A stretch of 64,000 nt of DNA from positions 62,001 to 126,000 of the forward strand of contig JBBCKD010000008.1 of NCBI GenBank assembly GCA_037191015.1, given 5' to 3'. Positions within the stretch are counted from its first letter, which is position 1. Every line of letters starts with the position of its first letter. Source of the DNA: Ravibacter sp037191015. Its GTDB lineage: Bacteria; Bacteroidota; Bacteroidia; Cytophagales; Spirosomataceae. This document shows, piece after piece, positions 54,031 to 63,331 of this stretch. The notes below the pieces were generated by a model. It worked only from the letters and a program-made list of their open reading frames with translations. It searched no databases and was not told the DNA's origin. A program made the translations under genes and the position numbers.

Positions 54031-57000
54031 TTGGAAGCGTATCATCACGATATCGTACTTTGGAATGCCTTCAGGAAAGAAGATGAGACTGCTTTTTTCC
54101 TCCTGTACCGCCGGAATGCATGTCGGCCCGTATCGTTCCTCATTTTATTCCTGCTTCTACTGACGGGCTGCGGGGTGGAAAAGCCCGCTGAAATAGTACT
54201 GGCCGAAAAGGACCTGCCCGAAAAGATAGATTTTAACTACGATGTCAAGCCTATCTTGTCGGATAAATGCTTTGCCTGCCACGGCCCGGACCTGAAAAAC
54301 CGGAAGGGAGATCTAAGGCTCGATACGGAGGAGGGCGCTTACGCTGCGCTGAAAGATGCCGGTAACCGGCACGCCATTGTTCCGGGAAGTCTTTCTGGGA
54401 GTATGGTATATGCCCGGTTGATCTCTGACGACCCGGAAATGAAAATGCCGCCTCCTTCCTCTAATTTAAATCTTTCTGCGAGGGAGATCGCCGCCCTTGT
54501 CCGGTGGATCGAACAAGGGGCAAAATACAAGCCTCACTGGTCCTTTATTCAACCCCGGAAGCCTGAAATTCCTCGAACAAAGCTCAAAGACTGGGCGGTA
54601 TCGCCTATAGATCATTTCATTTTACAACGCCTGGAGAAAGAAGGACTGAAGCCCTCTGCCGAAGCAAGCAGGGAGGACCTGATCCGCCGGGCCAGCTTCG
54701 ATCTCACCGGCCTGCCGCCTACGCTGGAGGAAATAGACCGTTTCCTGAACGACCGCGCCCCCGATGCCTACGAAAAGCTGATAGACCGCCTGCTGGCGTC
54801 GCCGGCCTACGGAGAACGTATGGCAAGCGAATGGATGGATGTTTCCCGCTATGCTGATAGCGACGGCTACCTCGATGACAAGCATCGCGACTTTTCCCCG
54901 TGGCGGGATTGGGTCATCCGGTCCTTTAACCGGAATATGCCCTACGACAAGTTTGTTACCTGGCAACTGGCCGGTGACCTGATACCCGGACGCTCCAAAG
55001 AAAGCATCCTGGCCACTGCCTTTAACCGGCTGCATAAAAAGAACTCGGAGGCCGGGATCGTCTTCGAAGAGTATCGGGTGGAATACAATGCCGACAGGGT
55101 GCAGACGGTAAGCCAGGGCATCCTGGGCCTTTCCGTTCAATGCGCGCGTTGCCACGATCATAAATACGATCCGGTCAGCCAGGAAGATTACTACAAAATG
55201 TTTGCCTTTTTCAACAGCACAGATGAAACAGGCAGCCCTGTTTACGGACCGGATCAGACGCCCGGTCCGGCCCTTCTGCTGACAGATGGGGAACAGGAGC
55301 AACTCATTCGTTTTCTTGACCGCCAGATCGCTGACCTGGAAACCAGGCGGGCAGCCAATGTTTCCGTATCAGGTGCTTCCGACCGGCTTTCAAAAATGAC
55401 GATTACCCGGGAGGAGCTCGAAAAGCAAGTCGGTAAAGGCCTCATGGCTTACTACCCTTTCGACGAGGTGAAGACCGGGCCCAAAAATAAAATTATCACG
55501 CCCAACATGGTCAACAGCCGGCAGCCCGCCGAATGCAGGGACCCTGTTTTAAAGCCGGGGCTGAAGGGGAACGCCTATTTCGTAAATGATTACAATTCCA
55601 TCAGGCTTGGCCACAAGATAGGCTGGCATGAGCGGACCGAGCCTTTTTCGGTAGCGCTCTGGATCAATCCCCATACGGTATACCCGGACGCCGGGATATT
55701 TTATCATTGCGAAGATTTGCGGATAGGCTACAAAGGCTATTCGCTGAGGTTGGCAGATAACAAGCTCCAGTTTATTATAGCGCATTCGTACCCCCAGAAC
55801 GCTATACAGGTGAGTACGGTTGATGCAGTACCCCCTAAAAAGTGGACGCAGGTTACGGTGACCTACGACGGCTCCAGCAAGGCGGCCGGCGCCAGAATTT
55901 ACATCAATGGGAAAGAGGCGGCTGTTAAAACAGACTATGACAATCTCTATAAAGGTATCCTTTATGAAAAGGACATTCATACATACGGCTTCGCAGGGTT
56001 TACCCTGGGTCAGCGAGGCCTGCTGATCCCGTTTAAGAATGGCGGGATCGATGAACTCAGGATTTATAACCGGGAGCTGACGGCCCTTGAGGTTTTATAC
56101 AACCACAACCCGGAGGAAGCTGGTAAAGTACTTGAAAATGTAAGCCTGCCTCCGAACAGGATATTGCTCAGGGAATATTATCTGGCCCATGCCGATCCCC
56201 TTGACAAAAGCTTGCAGGACAGCCTTAAGCTAAAACGGGATGAGAAAAACGCCCTGATGAATGCGATCCCGGAAATTATGGTCATGGGAGATTTGCCCGA
56301 ACCTCGTCCCACCTATGTCCTTTCCAGGGGCGTTTATGACGCTCCGGAGAAAGAGGTAATGCCCGGTGCGCTGGAAAGCGTTTTCCCTTTTGACCCGGAC
56401 TTGCCCCGCAACCGGTTGGGGTTGGCTAAATGGCTCTTCGATCAAAGGAACCCGCTTACCGCGAGGGTATTTGTCAACCGTATCTGGCAGATGCATTTTG
56501 GAAACGGTCTGGTACGGTCTGCGGGGGATTTCGGTAGCCAGGGAGATCTGCCGTCGCATCCGCAGTTGCTCGACTGGCTGGCAGTTACGTTTATGGATTC
56601 GGGATGGGACATCAAAAAGCTCCACAAGACTATCATGCTGTCGGCGGCCTACCGGCAAAGCTCGGCGGTAACCAGGGAGCTTGCCGGGAAAGATCCGGAT
56701 AATGTTCTGCTGGCGCGCGGCGCAAGATTCCGGTTCAGCGCGGAAATGATCCGGGATAATTCACTGGCAATCAGCGGGCTTATGGTTAATAAGATCGGGG
56801 GAAAAAGCGTGTACCCCTACCAGCCGGAAGGTCTCTGGGATGAGCTGAGCGACAAGGTCTGGCGTTACAAATACCTGCAGGAACCAGGGGAAGGATTATA
56901 TCGCCGAAGCCTGTATACTATCTGGAAACGCACCTCTCCACCTCCTTCCCTGCTTATTTTTGACGCACCGGAACGGGGGGAATGCGTGGTGACACGGCGT

Positions 57001-57357
57001 ACCACGAGCACGCCGCTTCAGGCATTGGTGCTGCTGAACGACCCCCAGCACATCGAATCTGCCAGGGTATTGGCAGAAAAGCTGTTGCGGGAGGAAAGTA
57101 AAGAGATCGGCGGGCGGCTGGATAAGGCCTTCAGACTGATTACGGGAAGACATCCGGATGCGACCGAGAAACGTATCCTGGAAACATTTTATTTCGAAGA
57201 ATTGAAACGCTTTGAAGAAAAGCCGCAGCAGGCGCTTGAATACTTGAGCACCGGGGAGATCCGGTGGGACCGTTTACTCCGGCCGGCCGAAATAGCGGCT
57301 CTGGCCACCGTGGCCAATTCAATCATGAATACAGACGAGGCTTTCACCCGCAAATAA
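54031..57357 (+). CDS. c-type cytochrome / DUF1549 / LamG / DUF1553 lipoprotein with a chimeric N-terminus
   Basis: 1108 residues from TTG 54031, the only start that fits because an in-frame stop lies at 54016. A lipobox LLLLTGC has Cys47. The PSCyt1 haem motif is CFACH (80-84), in YDVKPILSDKCFACHGPDL. DUF1549 (PSCyt2) follows: DHFILQRLEKEGL, DLTGLPPT, and a second haem motif CARCHDHKYDP at about 371. A LamG-like sandwich covers about 470-690 (LMAYYPFDE, FSVALWINP, GGIDELRIYNRELT). C-terminal DUF1553 (PSD1): NRLGLAKWLFDQRNPLTARVFVNRIWQMHFG and RTTSTPLQALVLLNDPQ. It is common with DUF1501 partners, in Planctomycetota above all; the substrate is unknown. The first 28 residues look like an ECF sigma N-terminus, which is odd. 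Confidence 0.88.
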   Translation: MEAYHHDIVLWNAFRKEDETAFFLLYRRNACRPVSFLILFLLLLTGCGVEKPAEIVLAEKDLPEKIDFNYDVKPILSDKCFACHGPDLKNRKGDLRLDTEEGAYAALKDAGNRHAIVPGSLSGSMVYARLISDDPEMKMPPPSSNLNLSAREIAALVRWIEQGAKYKPHWSFIQPRKPEIPRTKLKDWAVSPIDHFILQRLEKEGLKPSAEASREDLIRRASFDLTGLPPTLEEIDRFLNDRAPDAYEKLIDRLLASPAYGERMASEWMDVSRYADSDGYLDDKHRDFSPWRDWVIRSFNRNMPYDKFVTWQLAGDLIPGRSKESILATAFNRLHKKNSEAGIVFEEYRVEYNADRVQTVSQGILGLSVQCARCHDHKYDPVSQEDYYKMFAFFNSTDETGSPVYGPDQTPGPALLLTDGEQEQLIRFLDRQIADLETRRAANVSVSGASDRLSKMTITREELEKQVGKGLMAYYPFDEVKTGPKNKIITPNMVNSRQPAECRDPVLKPGLKGNAYFVNDYNSIRLGHKIGWHERTEPFSVALWINPHTVYPDAGIFYHCEDLRIGYKGYSLRLADNKLQFIIAHSYPQNAIQVSTVDAVPPKKWTQVTVTYDGSSKAAGARIYINGKEAAVKTDYDNLYKGILYEKDIHTYGFAGFTLGQRGLLIPFKNGGIDELRIYNRELTALEVLYNHNPEEAGKVLENVSLPPNRILLREYYLAHADPLDKSLQDSLKLKRDEKNALMNAIPEIMVMGDLPEPRPTYVLSRGVYDAPEKEVMPGALESVFPFDPDLPRNRLGLAKWLFDQRNPLTARVFVNRIWQMHFGNGLVRSAGDFGSQGDLPSHPQLLDWLAVTFMDSGWDIKKLHKTIMLSAAYRQSSAVTRELAGKDPDNVLLARGARFRFSAEMIRDNSLAISGLMVNKIGGKSVYPYQPEGLWDELSDKVWRYKYLQEPGEGLYRRSLYTIWKRTSPPPSLLIFDAPERGECVVTRRTTSTPLQALVLLNDPQHIESARVLAEKLLREESKEIGGRLDKAFRLITGRHPDATEKRILETFYFEELKRFEEKPQQALEYLSTGEIRWDRLLRPAEIAALATVANSIMNTDEAFTRK

Positions 57358-57365
57358 AGGCGTAT

Positions 57366-58838
57366 ATGGAAGATGACGTAAAGAAAATACTGGCGCAGCT
57401 CAACCGGCGCGATTTCCTGACAAAGGCAGGGCTCGGCCTGGGGTCGATCGCTTTGGGCAGCCTTTTGGGGCCCGGCAATCCGGCAGCCGGGGGTCGGCAG
57501 ACCGCCATGAGATCTGAACCGGGCCAGGACGAATTTGTGAAAGGCGTCCATTTTTCACCAAAGGCCAAAAGGATCATTTACCTCTTCATGAGCGGAGGGC
57601 CATCCCAGTTGGAGACTTTCGATTATAAGCCGGCCCTGGCGAAATGGCACGGTGAAGAAATACCTGATTCTATCCGCGGGACGCAGCGCAATTCGGGGAT
57701 GGTCGCCGGACAGTCTACTTTCCCGCTCGTTCAATCCATCTATAATTTTAAGCAGTACGGGCGGTCAGGCGCCTGGGTGAGTGAGCTGCTTCCCTATACG
57801 GCTCAGATAGTTGATGAGCTTTGTATTGTCAAATCTGTCTATACCGAGGCTATCAACCATGAGCCGGCGGTGATGTTCGTACAAACGGGTTCCCAGCAAA
57901 GCGGCAGGCCCTCCATGGGGTCCTGGCTGAGCTACGGACTGGGTTCCGACAATGAAAATCTCCCCCATTTTATGGTCATGATTTCGAAAGGCGTATCGGA
58001 TCAGCCTCTTAGTACGGCTGCATGGGCCAACGGGTTTTTACCCTCGCATCACCAGGGCGTTCAGTTCCGGGCCGGTAAAGATCCTGTGCTTTATCTTCGG
58101 AACCCTTACGGCGTTCATAAGGAAGACCGGCGAAGGGCGCTGGATCGTATCAAAGAGCTGAATGAGCATCAGTTTACGATGTGGGGCGACCCGGAAATCC
58201 AGTCCAGGATCAACCAATACGAAATGGCCTATAAGATGCAGACTTCTGTTCCTGAAGCGGTGGATGTATCCAAAGAGCCCGATTATATTTACAGGATGTA
58301 CGGAGAGGATGCGCGCATACCCGGCACTTTTGCCGCCAATTGCCTGCTTGCGCGCCGGATGGCCGAGCGGGACGTCAAGTTTATACAACTCTATCACATG
58401 GGCTGGGATCAGCATGGCGATCTGCCCAAAAACATTAAAAAGCAGGCCAGGGATGTAGACCAGGCATCGGCGGCGCTGGTCATGGACCTCAAGCAGAGAG
58501 GGCTCCTGGAAGATACGCTGGTGGTCTGGGGCGGTGAATTTGGCCGTACGAGCTTTTCCCAGGGTAAACTCACCAGCGACAACTACGGCCGCGACCACCA
58601 CCCGGGGTGCTTTACGATGTGGATGGCCGGAGGGGGAACCAGGCCGGGGTTGGTTCATGGTGAAACGGACGAGTTCAGCTACAATGTGGTCAGAGACGGG
58701 GTACATGTGCACGATTTCCAGGCCACGCTGCTGCATCTTTTCGGGTTGGATCATGAGCGGCTGGTTTTCAAGCACCAGGGACGCCGGTACCGGCTGACCG
58801 ACGTTCATGGTCATGTCGTCAAAGCGCTCCTTGCCTGA
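57366..58838 (+). CDS. DUF1501 protein with Tat signal, partner of the DUF1553 gene
   Basis: 490 residues from ATG 57366, 8 bp after the previous stop. The frame is open back to 57264, inside the previous gene, but only this start gives the twin-arginine signal (NRRDFLTKAGLGLGSIALGSLLG). DUF1501, alkaline-phosphatase-like fold: RIIYLFMSGGPSQLETFDYKP, VVWGGEFGRTSF, GRDHHPGCFTMWMAGGG and HDFQATLLHLFGLDHERLVF. It is exported folded, probably acting with the cytochrome/DUF1553 lipoprotein on the same unknown substrate. A 204-bp intergenic region with an enhancer module follows. Confidence 0.9.
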   Translation: MEDDVKKILAQLNRRDFLTKAGLGLGSIALGSLLGPGNPAAGGRQTAMRSEPGQDEFVKGVHFSPKAKRIIYLFMSGGPSQLETFDYKPALAKWHGEEIPDSIRGTQRNSGMVAGQSTFPLVQSIYNFKQYGRSGAWVSELLPYTAQIVDELCIVKSVYTEAINHEPAVMFVQTGSQQSGRPSMGSWLSYGLGSDNENLPHFMVMISKGVSDQPLSTAAWANGFLPSHHQGVQFRAGKDPVLYLRNPYGVHKEDRRRALDRIKELNEHQFTMWGDPEIQSRINQYEMAYKMQTSVPEAVDVSKEPDYIYRMYGEDARIPGTFAANCLLARRMAERDVKFIQLYHMGWDQHGDLPKNIKKQARDVDQASAALVMDLKQRGLLEDTLVVWGGEFGRTSFSQGKLTSDNYGRDHHPGCFTMWMAGGGTRPGLVHGETDEFSYNVVRDGVHVHDFQATLLHLFGLDHERLVFKHQGRRYRLTDVHGHVVKALLA

Positions 58839-58892
58839 CCGAAACCAGCCGTGTTACAGGCAGGATCGATTTTTGGAGCAGCCCGGGAAATC

Positions 58893-58999
58893 GTCCGTTA
58901 CCGGACAAAATACTGTTCGGAATCGCACAGCCTTCTCCGTATGCTCAGAATGTAGCAAATTGATAATCAAATGGATATGAGTCTGGTATGTTGTTTTCA
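58893..58999 (+). promoter_or_regulatory. Tandem enhancer palindromes plus sigma54-like promoter (ATPase-permease pair)
   Basis: GTCCGTTACCGGAC (58893-58906) and GTTCGGAATCGCAC (58915-58928), gap 8 bp, one more than in the other three modules. About 63 bp after the second centre is CTGGTATGTTGTTTTCA, with GG at 58985-58986 and TC after 10 nt. The -24 half fits; the -12 half keeps C but not G. The next gene starts at 59043. Confidence 0.55.
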
Positions 59000-59042
59000 G
59001 AATTTAGCTACGTTAATCTCCCGGAAACTGTAAACCAAAAAG

Positions 59043-59708
59043 ATGATCGAGCTGAAAAAAGTCTCCAAATGGTTCCCTGTCGGCGGTGGCCGGACGTATG
59101 TACTAAGGAACATTAATCTTGAAGTAAAGCAGGGCGAGTTCCTGTCCATTATGGGGCCTTCCGGTTCGGGGAAATCCACTCTTCTCAATGTAATAGGTAT
59201 GCTCGACAGGTTCGAGGAGGGAGAATACTGGTTCCGGGGAGAGGAGGTATCCAAATTAAAGGAAAAGCAGATATCCGCGCTGTATAAGCAATATATTGGC
59301 TTTGTTTTCCAGGCTTATCATCTCATCGATGAGCTGACGGTCTATGAAAATATCGAAACGCCGCTGCTCTATAAGGATGTAAAATCTTCCGAGCGCAAGG
59401 CCATTGTAAGCGATATGCTCGATCGCTTCAATATCGTAGGGAAGAAGGACCTTTTCCCAACCCAGCTTTCAGGAGGTCAGCAGCAGTTGGTCGGCATCGC
59501 CCGTGCATTGGCAGCAAGCCCTGGTCTTATCCTGGCCGACGAGCCCACCGGGAACCTCAATTCCAGGCAGGGAGAAGAGATCATGGAAATCTTTAAGCAG
59601 CTCAACAGCGAGGGTGTCACCATTATACAGGTGACGCATTCGGAGAAGAATGCCGCTTACGGCAACCGGGTTATTCACCTGCTGGACGGGTGGATTGTGG
59701 GATCGTAA
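59043..59708 (+). CDS. ABC transporter ATP-binding protein, MacB/LolD type
   Basis: 221 residues. Walker A GPSGSGKST (about 38-46), Q-loop VFQAYHLIDELTVYENI, signature LSGGQQQLVGIARAL, Walker B LILADEPTGNLNS, H-loop VTHSEK. The usual start MIELKKVSKWF-x-VGGGRTYVLRNI of the family supports this ATG. Length and motifs match ATPases that drive MacB/FtsX-type permeases. It is the only ABC ATPase in the window, so it could serve not only the permease that follows 29 bp later but also the orphan permeases. The shared enhancer module supports that idea; it is not proof. Confidence 0.96.
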   Translation: MIELKKVSKWFPVGGGRTYVLRNINLEVKQGEFLSIMGPSGSGKSTLLNVIGMLDRFEEGEYWFRGEEVSKLKEKQISALYKQYIGFVFQAYHLIDELTVYENIETPLLYKDVKSSERKAIVSDMLDRFNIVGKKDLFPTQLSGGQQQLVGIARALAASPGLILADEPTGNLNSRQGEEIMEIFKQLNSEGVTIIQVTHSEKNAAYGNRVIHLLDGWIVGS

Positions 59709-59737
59709 TTCACACATCTCCGACATCTTTTTATACG

Positions 59738-62161
59738 ATGTTCCGCAATTATCTCCTCCTGGCGCTGCGAACCGTTTACAGGGACCGTACATACGCTGCC
59801 GTTAATCTGGCAGGGCTTGCGCTGGCTTTTGGAGCCGTTTTGCTTATTATCGGTTATATCAGGTATGAGTTATCGTTCGACAGGCATTTCCCTACTGCTG
59901 ACAGGGTATATCAGCTATTGATCGAAAACAAAGCGCTGGAGCCTGAGCAACGAAAAATCCAGGTACCGAGCCCGCTAGGCCGGACGCTTGCTGAAGAATT
60001 TCCGGATGTGGAGGCTGCTACCCCGCTTTTTTCCTGGCCGCAGAAGGTAAAAGTTGCGGATAAATACCTGACGCTTAAGAGCGTTTCGGCCGGCGCCGAT
60101 TTCTTTAAAGTATTTGATTTAAAAGTTATCCGGGGGAATGCTTCTTCTGCCCTGAGCGACAAGCAGAATATAGTCCTTACCCGTAATATCGCCCACCGTT
60201 TATTCCCGGAGGAAAATCCTCTCGGGAAAACGTTAGAAAGAGTGAACTACGATGGCACCACTACTCCCATGACCGTCAGCGCGGTCATGGAAGACCTTCC
60301 GGCGAATACGCATTTTTTCGCTGAAGTAGTGGTTCCGGTCCGGCTCGCTAATGAGGCGTTGAATTTTGAGGCTTATTCCTCCATATCTCAATACATTCTT
60401 CTTAAAAAAGGGAGCAATATTGCCAATCTGGAGCGTCAGATGTCGGACTTTGGCAAGAAATATGGTTTGGAGAATAAATCCGGCCTGGTTAATATCCGGT
60501 TCCTGCCGTTGACAGATATCCGGCTGAACTCCGGCAAAATCGATGATCAAAGATACCACGTCAGCGACGTCCGCTTTGTCTACATTTACGGCGTTATTGC
60601 CTTGCTTATATTGGCGATCGCCTCGGTCAATTATATCAACCTCACGACCGCGAGATCCTTTCAGCGTATCAGGGAAGTAGGTATGCGCAAAGTGCTGGGC
60701 GCCGGTAAGGCCCGGATCGTTCTGCAGTTTATGGGAGAGTCTTTCCTTTTGTTCTGTTTATCGCTTCCCTTTGCGGTGGTGCTTGCCTACCTGTTCTGGC
60801 CGGCCTTCGGAGATTTGCTGCAAATTGCGGAAGACAGATCCTATCTGTTCAATGTGCCCAACATCGTTGCGCTTTGCGCGATTGCTACCGTATCTGCGGT
60901 CATGTCAGGTCTGTACCCGGCAGTCGTATTGAGCAGGATGCAACCGGTTGAAGTATTCAGACAGAAGATCGGAGGGTTCCGGTTTTCATTCCTGTTCAGA
61001 AAGGCGCTCATCATATTCCAGTTTTGCATAGCCGTCCTTTTAATGAATGTGACCGTCCTCGTTTACAAGCAGCTACAGTTCCTGAGCAATCGTTCGATGG
61101 GTTTTGATGAAAGTTTTCTGCTGGTAGTACCTGATGTCCACCATACACAGGCTGCCGCATTTAAGCAGATGTTGCTTGGTCTGCCTGCCGTAGAGTCGGT
61201 TAGCTATGGGGGAGGCGTTTCTATAGGGAAGGGATACGATGGCTCAAGTACAATGAGCGATCCGGCCGATACTACCAAAAGGATGAGCTTTGCCTTTGTT
61301 GATGCCGATTTTGATTTCCTGGAAACCCTGAAAATAAAACTTCTGAGCGGGCGGTATTTTTCGGAGAAATACGGCAGCGACCTGCTGAACTACAACGGGC
61401 TGATGCGTGAGACCCGCGACCGCGATGAACAGACAAGACTGATGCGAAGCATGCCGGTCGTAGTGACGGAAAGCCTTGCCAGGCAGTTGAATATTACAAA
61501 GACCGATACATCCCTATACCTGCCGGCGTTGCAGGGTACCGTTATCGGGATCGTGAAGGATTTCAGGGTGACCTCCTTTAAGGAAGAAAGTCCCCTGGTC
61601 GTGCTGCGCGGAAGCCAGTCGGGCTCGGGACAAGCCTTTATCCGGATAGCAGGTAGCAAAGTCCCTGCCACATTGGAAGCTATCGGGCAGGTGTGGAAAA
61701 GTGTGTTCCCTAACAAACCCTTTGAATATTCCTTTGCAGACGACCTCATACAGCAGATTTACGGTCATGAAAAGCGGCTGGCTTCCCTGTTTACGGTCTT
61801 CGCCGTATTGGCCATCTCGTTATCTGTAATGGGGCTGTTCAGCCTGTTGGCGCTCATGGTAAGGCAGCGTACCAAAGAGATCGGCATCCGGAAAGTGATC
61901 GGTGCTTCTGCACTCGATATCTCGGCGCTGTTTACCAAAGCCTTTGTCATATTGATACTTCTCGCTATTGTCATAGCCTCACCGGTTGCCTGGTGGGGGA
62001 TGAGCCGCTGGCTGGAGAATTATGCATACCGTACCGAACTGAGCGGATGGATATTCGGCCTGACCGCCATAAGCGTGATGGCGGTTTCGCTGCTCATCAT
62101 CAACCTGCAGGTAATGCGCGCCGCGGCCATGAACCCGGTCGAATCGCTGAGGACGGAGTAG
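59738..62161 (+). CDS. ABC transporter permease, MacB/FtsX type, paired with the ATPase
   Basis: 807 residues from ATG 59738 (MFRNYLLLALRTVYRDRTYAAVN); earlier in-frame codons overlap the ATPase gene and lack family text. Helix 1 about 20-42. Periplasmic domain 1: VSAVMEDLPANTHFFAEVVVP. FtsX block 1: QRIREVGMRKVLGAGKAR. Central helix near 425-445. Periplasmic domain 2: VIGIVKDFRVTSFKEESPLV. FtsX block 2: TKEIGIRKVIGASALD, with Ile for the usual Leu. End NPVESLRTE. It starts 29 bp after the ATPase gene, so the pair makes a complete transporter. Its sequence differs from the permeases of the long run in many conserved positions. Confidence 0.94.
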   Translation: MFRNYLLLALRTVYRDRTYAAVNLAGLALAFGAVLLIIGYIRYELSFDRHFPTADRVYQLLIENKALEPEQRKIQVPSPLGRTLAEEFPDVEAATPLFSWPQKVKVADKYLTLKSVSAGADFFKVFDLKVIRGNASSALSDKQNIVLTRNIAHRLFPEENPLGKTLERVNYDGTTTPMTVSAVMEDLPANTHFFAEVVVPVRLANEALNFEAYSSISQYILLKKGSNIANLERQMSDFGKKYGLENKSGLVNIRFLPLTDIRLNSGKIDDQRYHVSDVRFVYIYGVIALLILAIASVNYINLTTARSFQRIREVGMRKVLGAGKARIVLQFMGESFLLFCLSLPFAVVLAYLFWPAFGDLLQIAEDRSYLFNVPNIVALCAIATVSAVMSGLYPAVVLSRMQPVEVFRQKIGGFRFSFLFRKALIIFQFCIAVLLMNVTVLVYKQLQFLSNRSMGFDESFLLVVPDVHHTQAAAFKQMLLGLPAVESVSYGGGVSIGKGYDGSSTMSDPADTTKRMSFAFVDADFDFLETLKIKLLSGRYFSEKYGSDLLNYNGLMRETRDRDEQTRLMRSMPVVVTESLARQLNITKTDTSLYLPALQGTVIGIVKDFRVTSFKEESPLVVLRGSQSGSGQAFIRIAGSKVPATLEAIGQVWKSVFPNKPFEYSFADDLIQQIYGHEKRLASLFTVFAVLAISLSVMGLFSLLALMVRQRTKEIGIRKVIGASALDISALFTKAFVILILLAIVIASPVAWWGMSRWLENYAYRTELSGWIFGLTAISVMAVSLLIINLQVMRAAAMNPVESLRTE

Positions 62162-62273
62162 GGAGCGCCTAACCACATGGTTACTAACCACCTGGTTACT
62201 TCCCGGCGAAGGCAAATCTTATGTGCCGGACAACCGGATCGCGGAATCGTTAGGCCAGCCGCCTCCCAAAACC

Positions 62274-62310
62274 TTTTACATTTCGTTTACATTGTTTTAC
62301 ATCGTTTTAC
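62274..62310 (+). promoter_or_regulatory. Four TTTAC repeats at 10-11 bp phase
   Basis: TTTTACAT, GTTTACAT, GTTTTACAT and GTTTTAC follow one another with the AC dinucleotides at 62278, 62289, 62299 and 62309, steps of 11, 10 and 10 bp. All face the same side of the helix, as for cooperative binding of a regulator. They lie 70 bp before the small secreted protein gene at 62380. The regulator encoded at 63332 is a natural candidate. Confidence 0.45.
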
Positions 62311-62379
62311 TTCCCTCCTTGCAAGGCTGCTCTAGATTTGATCGAAAAACAAAAATCAAATCAAAAACAACTTTGCGAC

Positions 62380-62793
62380 ATGATCAGGAAAAATGTAAAT
62401 CTGCTGCTGGCCGGCGCTATGCTGCTGTGTTCCGTAGCTTCAATTGCCCAGCATTCCTTTAGCGATTGCTCTGCGGCGTTTTTAAACAACAGGATGGTGG
62501 TAGATGAATACTCTGCCAAAGGGAAATGTGCGGTGTCCGTATCGGCGACGGGGATGCTGACGGTAAATACGGCCGATCTGACTCCTGAAGGCGGTAAACC
62601 CAGGGATCAGATCTTCTTCCGGATCGCTATCCGGGACAAAAGCACCGGTACGCTTGTCATGCTTGCCGGTGAAGCAGTAAAACAGGTTGAAATTCAAAAC
62701 GTACTTAAAAAGTGCTCCAAAGGGGATCATATCGTTTTGATGACAACTGAAAGCCGCTACGTGCTTCCGCACAATGAGATCCTGGTTTTGTAG
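62380..62793 (+). CDS. Small secreted protein of unknown function
   Basis: 137 residues from ATG 62380; the frame opens at 62338, but the signal peptide (LLLAGAMLLCSVASIAQ) starts properly here. The mature part looks like a small beta-sandwich (FLNNRMVVDEYSAKG, KCAVSVSATGMLTVNTADL, QIFFRIAIRDKSTGTLV, HIVLMTTESRYVLPHNEILVL). It is weakly similar in pattern to the proteins at 62820 and 52969. It is the first of three genes in a row, the third being a membrane-anchored regulator. A structural or sensory role in the periplasm is possible but not shown. Confidence 0.72.
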   Translation: MIRKNVNLLLAGAMLLCSVASIAQHSFSDCSAAFLNNRMVVDEYSAKGKCAVSVSATGMLTVNTADLTPEGGKPRDQIFFRIAIRDKSTGTLVMLAGEAVKQVEIQNVLKKCSKGDHIVLMTTESRYVLPHNEILVL

Positions 62794-62819
62794 GAATAGA
62801 AATCTGAAAAACAGCCGTC

Positions 62820-63284
62820 ATGAATAAGTTAATGTTGAAATTGACACTGGCGTTTTTGGTTATCCTTTCAGGCTCTTCTCTTAGAGCTTTAATCGGGAAT
62901 GGTGCCGGAGGAGCATATAATACCCTGATGCTAAACGGAAAGGTAACCGATGAGACCACATTGTCATCGGTTACAACAGGGAAGCTGAGCCTGGTCGCGT
63001 TACATGCCGGAACAGGCGAATCGCAGTTGATTCCATTCTATGCCTATGTTATCAGGGAAGGGAAAATAGTCGATGCCGATGCTTTTGCCCACAACCACGC
63101 CGTTACGGAAATTGAAATATCGGCTATCCTGAAAACGGCGAGGTACGGCGATCAGATGATCATAGATCCGGCCGGGGAGAATACAGCTAGAAACAGGAAG
63201 GTGATTGTCGTCAGGCAAAACCGGTACATACCTAAATTCGACTGGTGGCCCGGGCAGAATGCCCTGCGAAAAGATGGATGCTAA
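62820..63284 (+). CDS. Small secreted protein of unknown function
   Basis: 154 residues, 26 bp after the previous gene. Signal peptide about 1-23 (LTLAFLVILSGSSLRA). The mature part: YNTLMLNGKVTDETTLSSVTTG, LIPFYAYVIREGKIVDADAF, ITEIEISAIL-like TEIEISAILKTARYGDQMII, NRKVIVVRQNRYIPKF. The pattern of an early 'LNGK' strand and a later 'EISxIL' strand resembles the proteins at 62380 and 52969, so the three are probably distant members of one family. It ends 47 bp before the regulator. Confidence 0.72.
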   Translation: MNKLMLKLTLAFLVILSGSSLRALIGNGAGGAYNTLMLNGKVTDETTLSSVTTGKLSLVALHAGTGESQLIPFYAYVIREGKIVDADAFAHNHAVTEIEISAILKTARYGDQMIIDPAGENTARNRKVIVVRQNRYIPKFDWWPGQNALRKDGC

Positions 63285-63331
63285 ATTCTGTACTTTTGTT
63301 AAGTCAGTACAAAAAGAATTCGCATCGGCAT

